DNA from: an uncultured Clostridia bacterium
Lineage (GTDB): Bacteria; Bacillota; Clostridia; Oscillospirales; Ruminococcaceae
Length of the DNA stretch: 5,878 bases
Reading direction: 5' to 3'
Assembly (NCBI GenBank): GCA_947165805.1
Contig: CAMVBT010000165.1
Coordinates: 1 to 5,878, forward strand
Each line of letters starts with the position of its first letter. Positions within the stretch are counted from its first letter, which is position 1. Shown here one piece after another: positions 5,343 to 5,878 of this stretch. The position numbers and the translations under genes were made by a program. The notes under the pieces were generated by a model that made no database searches, had not been told where the DNA came from, and saw only the letters and a program-made list of their open reading frames with translations.

Positions 5343-5837
5343 ATGGCAGGAAAAGCATTGAAAGCAAGCGGGAAGCGGGTTATGAAATATTCCCGTGACG
5401 GTGCTGTTGAGCGTGACCTTGCCGAAAGCTTGGAAACAAGGATAAGCGGCAGGACAGAAGATGCTGTTTTGCAGAAAGAGCGTAACGATGAGCGGTTTGA
5501 TACTCGCGGAGTTGCTCCTGAACAGGCTGAACCTGAGCATAAGCGCAGGCGGCACACGCCGTCCGATGTGCAGGAACAGCCGCAAAATACCGAGAACGGA
5601 CAGTCAAACAGCGATTTAAAATTCGAGGATACGACTTTCAAGTTCGATGATACTGATATTCCCGCTCCGGTGGCAAATGAGCCTACTCCTGCGGCTGACG
5701 AAACTCCCGCTGTTCCCGACAGTGGCGAACAACAGCCGGAAACGCCGCAAAGCATAGTTGCCGCACAGGTCGTCGCCGATCATAGCGATGATACGGACGA
5801 GATACCACAGGACAGCTTGCCTGTGTCCTCCTTTTGA
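5343..5837 (+). CDS. Hydrophilic ICE protein, like the N-terminus of the CD1108 type
   Basis: The frame encodes 164 mostly charged, disordered-looking residues. It starts with MAGKALKASGKRVMKYSRDG, then VERDLAESLETRISGRTEDAVLQ, a basic patch KRRRHT (about 67-72), and a long acidic, Pro-rich tail with a repeated-looking FEDTTFKFDDTD (about 93-104). It has no membrane segment and no signal peptide. From memory, the opening resembles the N-terminal region of large clostridial ICE proteins of the CD1108 type, which continue into membrane and peptidase domains and lie downstream of virB4; this needs a search. Such proteins are several hundred residues longer, so the TGA at 5835-5837 suggests truncation. 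Immediately before the stop is a small hairpin (AGGACA 5809-5814 with TGTCCT 5824-5829). The start is secure: AGGAGGTG (5331-5338) lies 4 nt before the ATG. No + strand promoter is convincing, and the divergent traX-like promoter separates it from the upstream transfer genes. Confidence 0.6.
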   Translation: MAGKALKASGKRVMKYSRDGAVERDLAESLETRISGRTEDAVLQKERNDERFDTRGVAPEQAEPEHKRRRHTPSDVQEQPQNTENGQSNSDLKFEDTTFKFDDTDIPAPVANEPTPAADETPAVPDSGEQQPETPQSIVAAQVVADHSDDTDEIPQDSLPVSSF

Positions 5838-5878
5838 CACGCTTTGGTGAGCTTGCTCCGGAACATTTCCCATTTTAT

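Noticed and set aside
5276..5873. Several - strand frames opposite the gene at 5343
   Set aside because: They are Ser/Cys/Arg-rich shadows of the + strand gene, which has an excellent ribosome binding site.
1..5878. CRISPR array, tRNA, rRNA or insertion sequence ends
   Set aside because: I saw no regularly spaced repeats, no tRNA-like cloverleaf, no rRNA sequence, no transposase and no paired terminal inverted repeats.

Overview
The window looks like accessory DNA from a gut or rumen Clostridia bacterium, most likely an Oscillospiraceae (Ruminococcus-like) genome. This is inferred from moderate GC, strong AGGAGG ribosome binding sites, a Thr-rich lipoprotein linker, repeat-type surface protein modules, and conjugation genes resembling those of clostridial integrative and conjugative elements (ICEs). 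No taxonomic marker gene is present. Several genes are broken or partial.

Left part (1-2526). A GHKL-type sensor histidine kinase fragment on the + strand has lost its N-terminus near position 61 and its C-terminus after the GHG box near 910. Its frame then runs out into a convergent gene. That gene, on the - strand (976-1841), is a secreted repeat-type surface protein. It keeps a near-consensus promoter, a Shine-Dalgarno sequence and an ATG, but appears to lack one A in the run just after the start codon and to lack a signal-peptide core. Upstream of it lies a short sparse region and then an AT-rich GNAT acetyltransferase gene on the - strand.

Middle (2589-3640). A complete lipoprotein gene on the - strand encodes a CBM9-like carbohydrate-binding domain behind a Thr-rich tether. 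Its promoter is good, and a perfect 10-bp inverted repeat brackets the -10 box and covers the Shine-Dalgarno sequence. Beyond it are about 200 bases with a strong hairpin and no gene I can recognise.

Right part (3640-5878). This is conjugative-element DNA on the + strand. It holds the C-terminal third of a VirB4-type ATPase (Walker B present, Walker A missing), a 36-residue single-pass membrane peptide with an excellent ribosome binding site, and a hydrophilic protein resembling the N-terminus of the CD1108-type ICE protein, which stops early. Between the last two, on the opposite strand, sits a complete TraX-family membrane protein gene with its own promoter. It shares a two-way terminator with the small peptide gene, so it reads as a self-contained cargo unit inside the transfer operon.

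Overall, the intact units are the GNAT, the CBM9-like lipoprotein, the 36-residue peptide and TraX. The kinase, the surface protein and VirB4 are remnants. Either the locus has decayed by successive insertions and deletions, or some junctions are assembly artefacts; the sequence alone cannot separate these.
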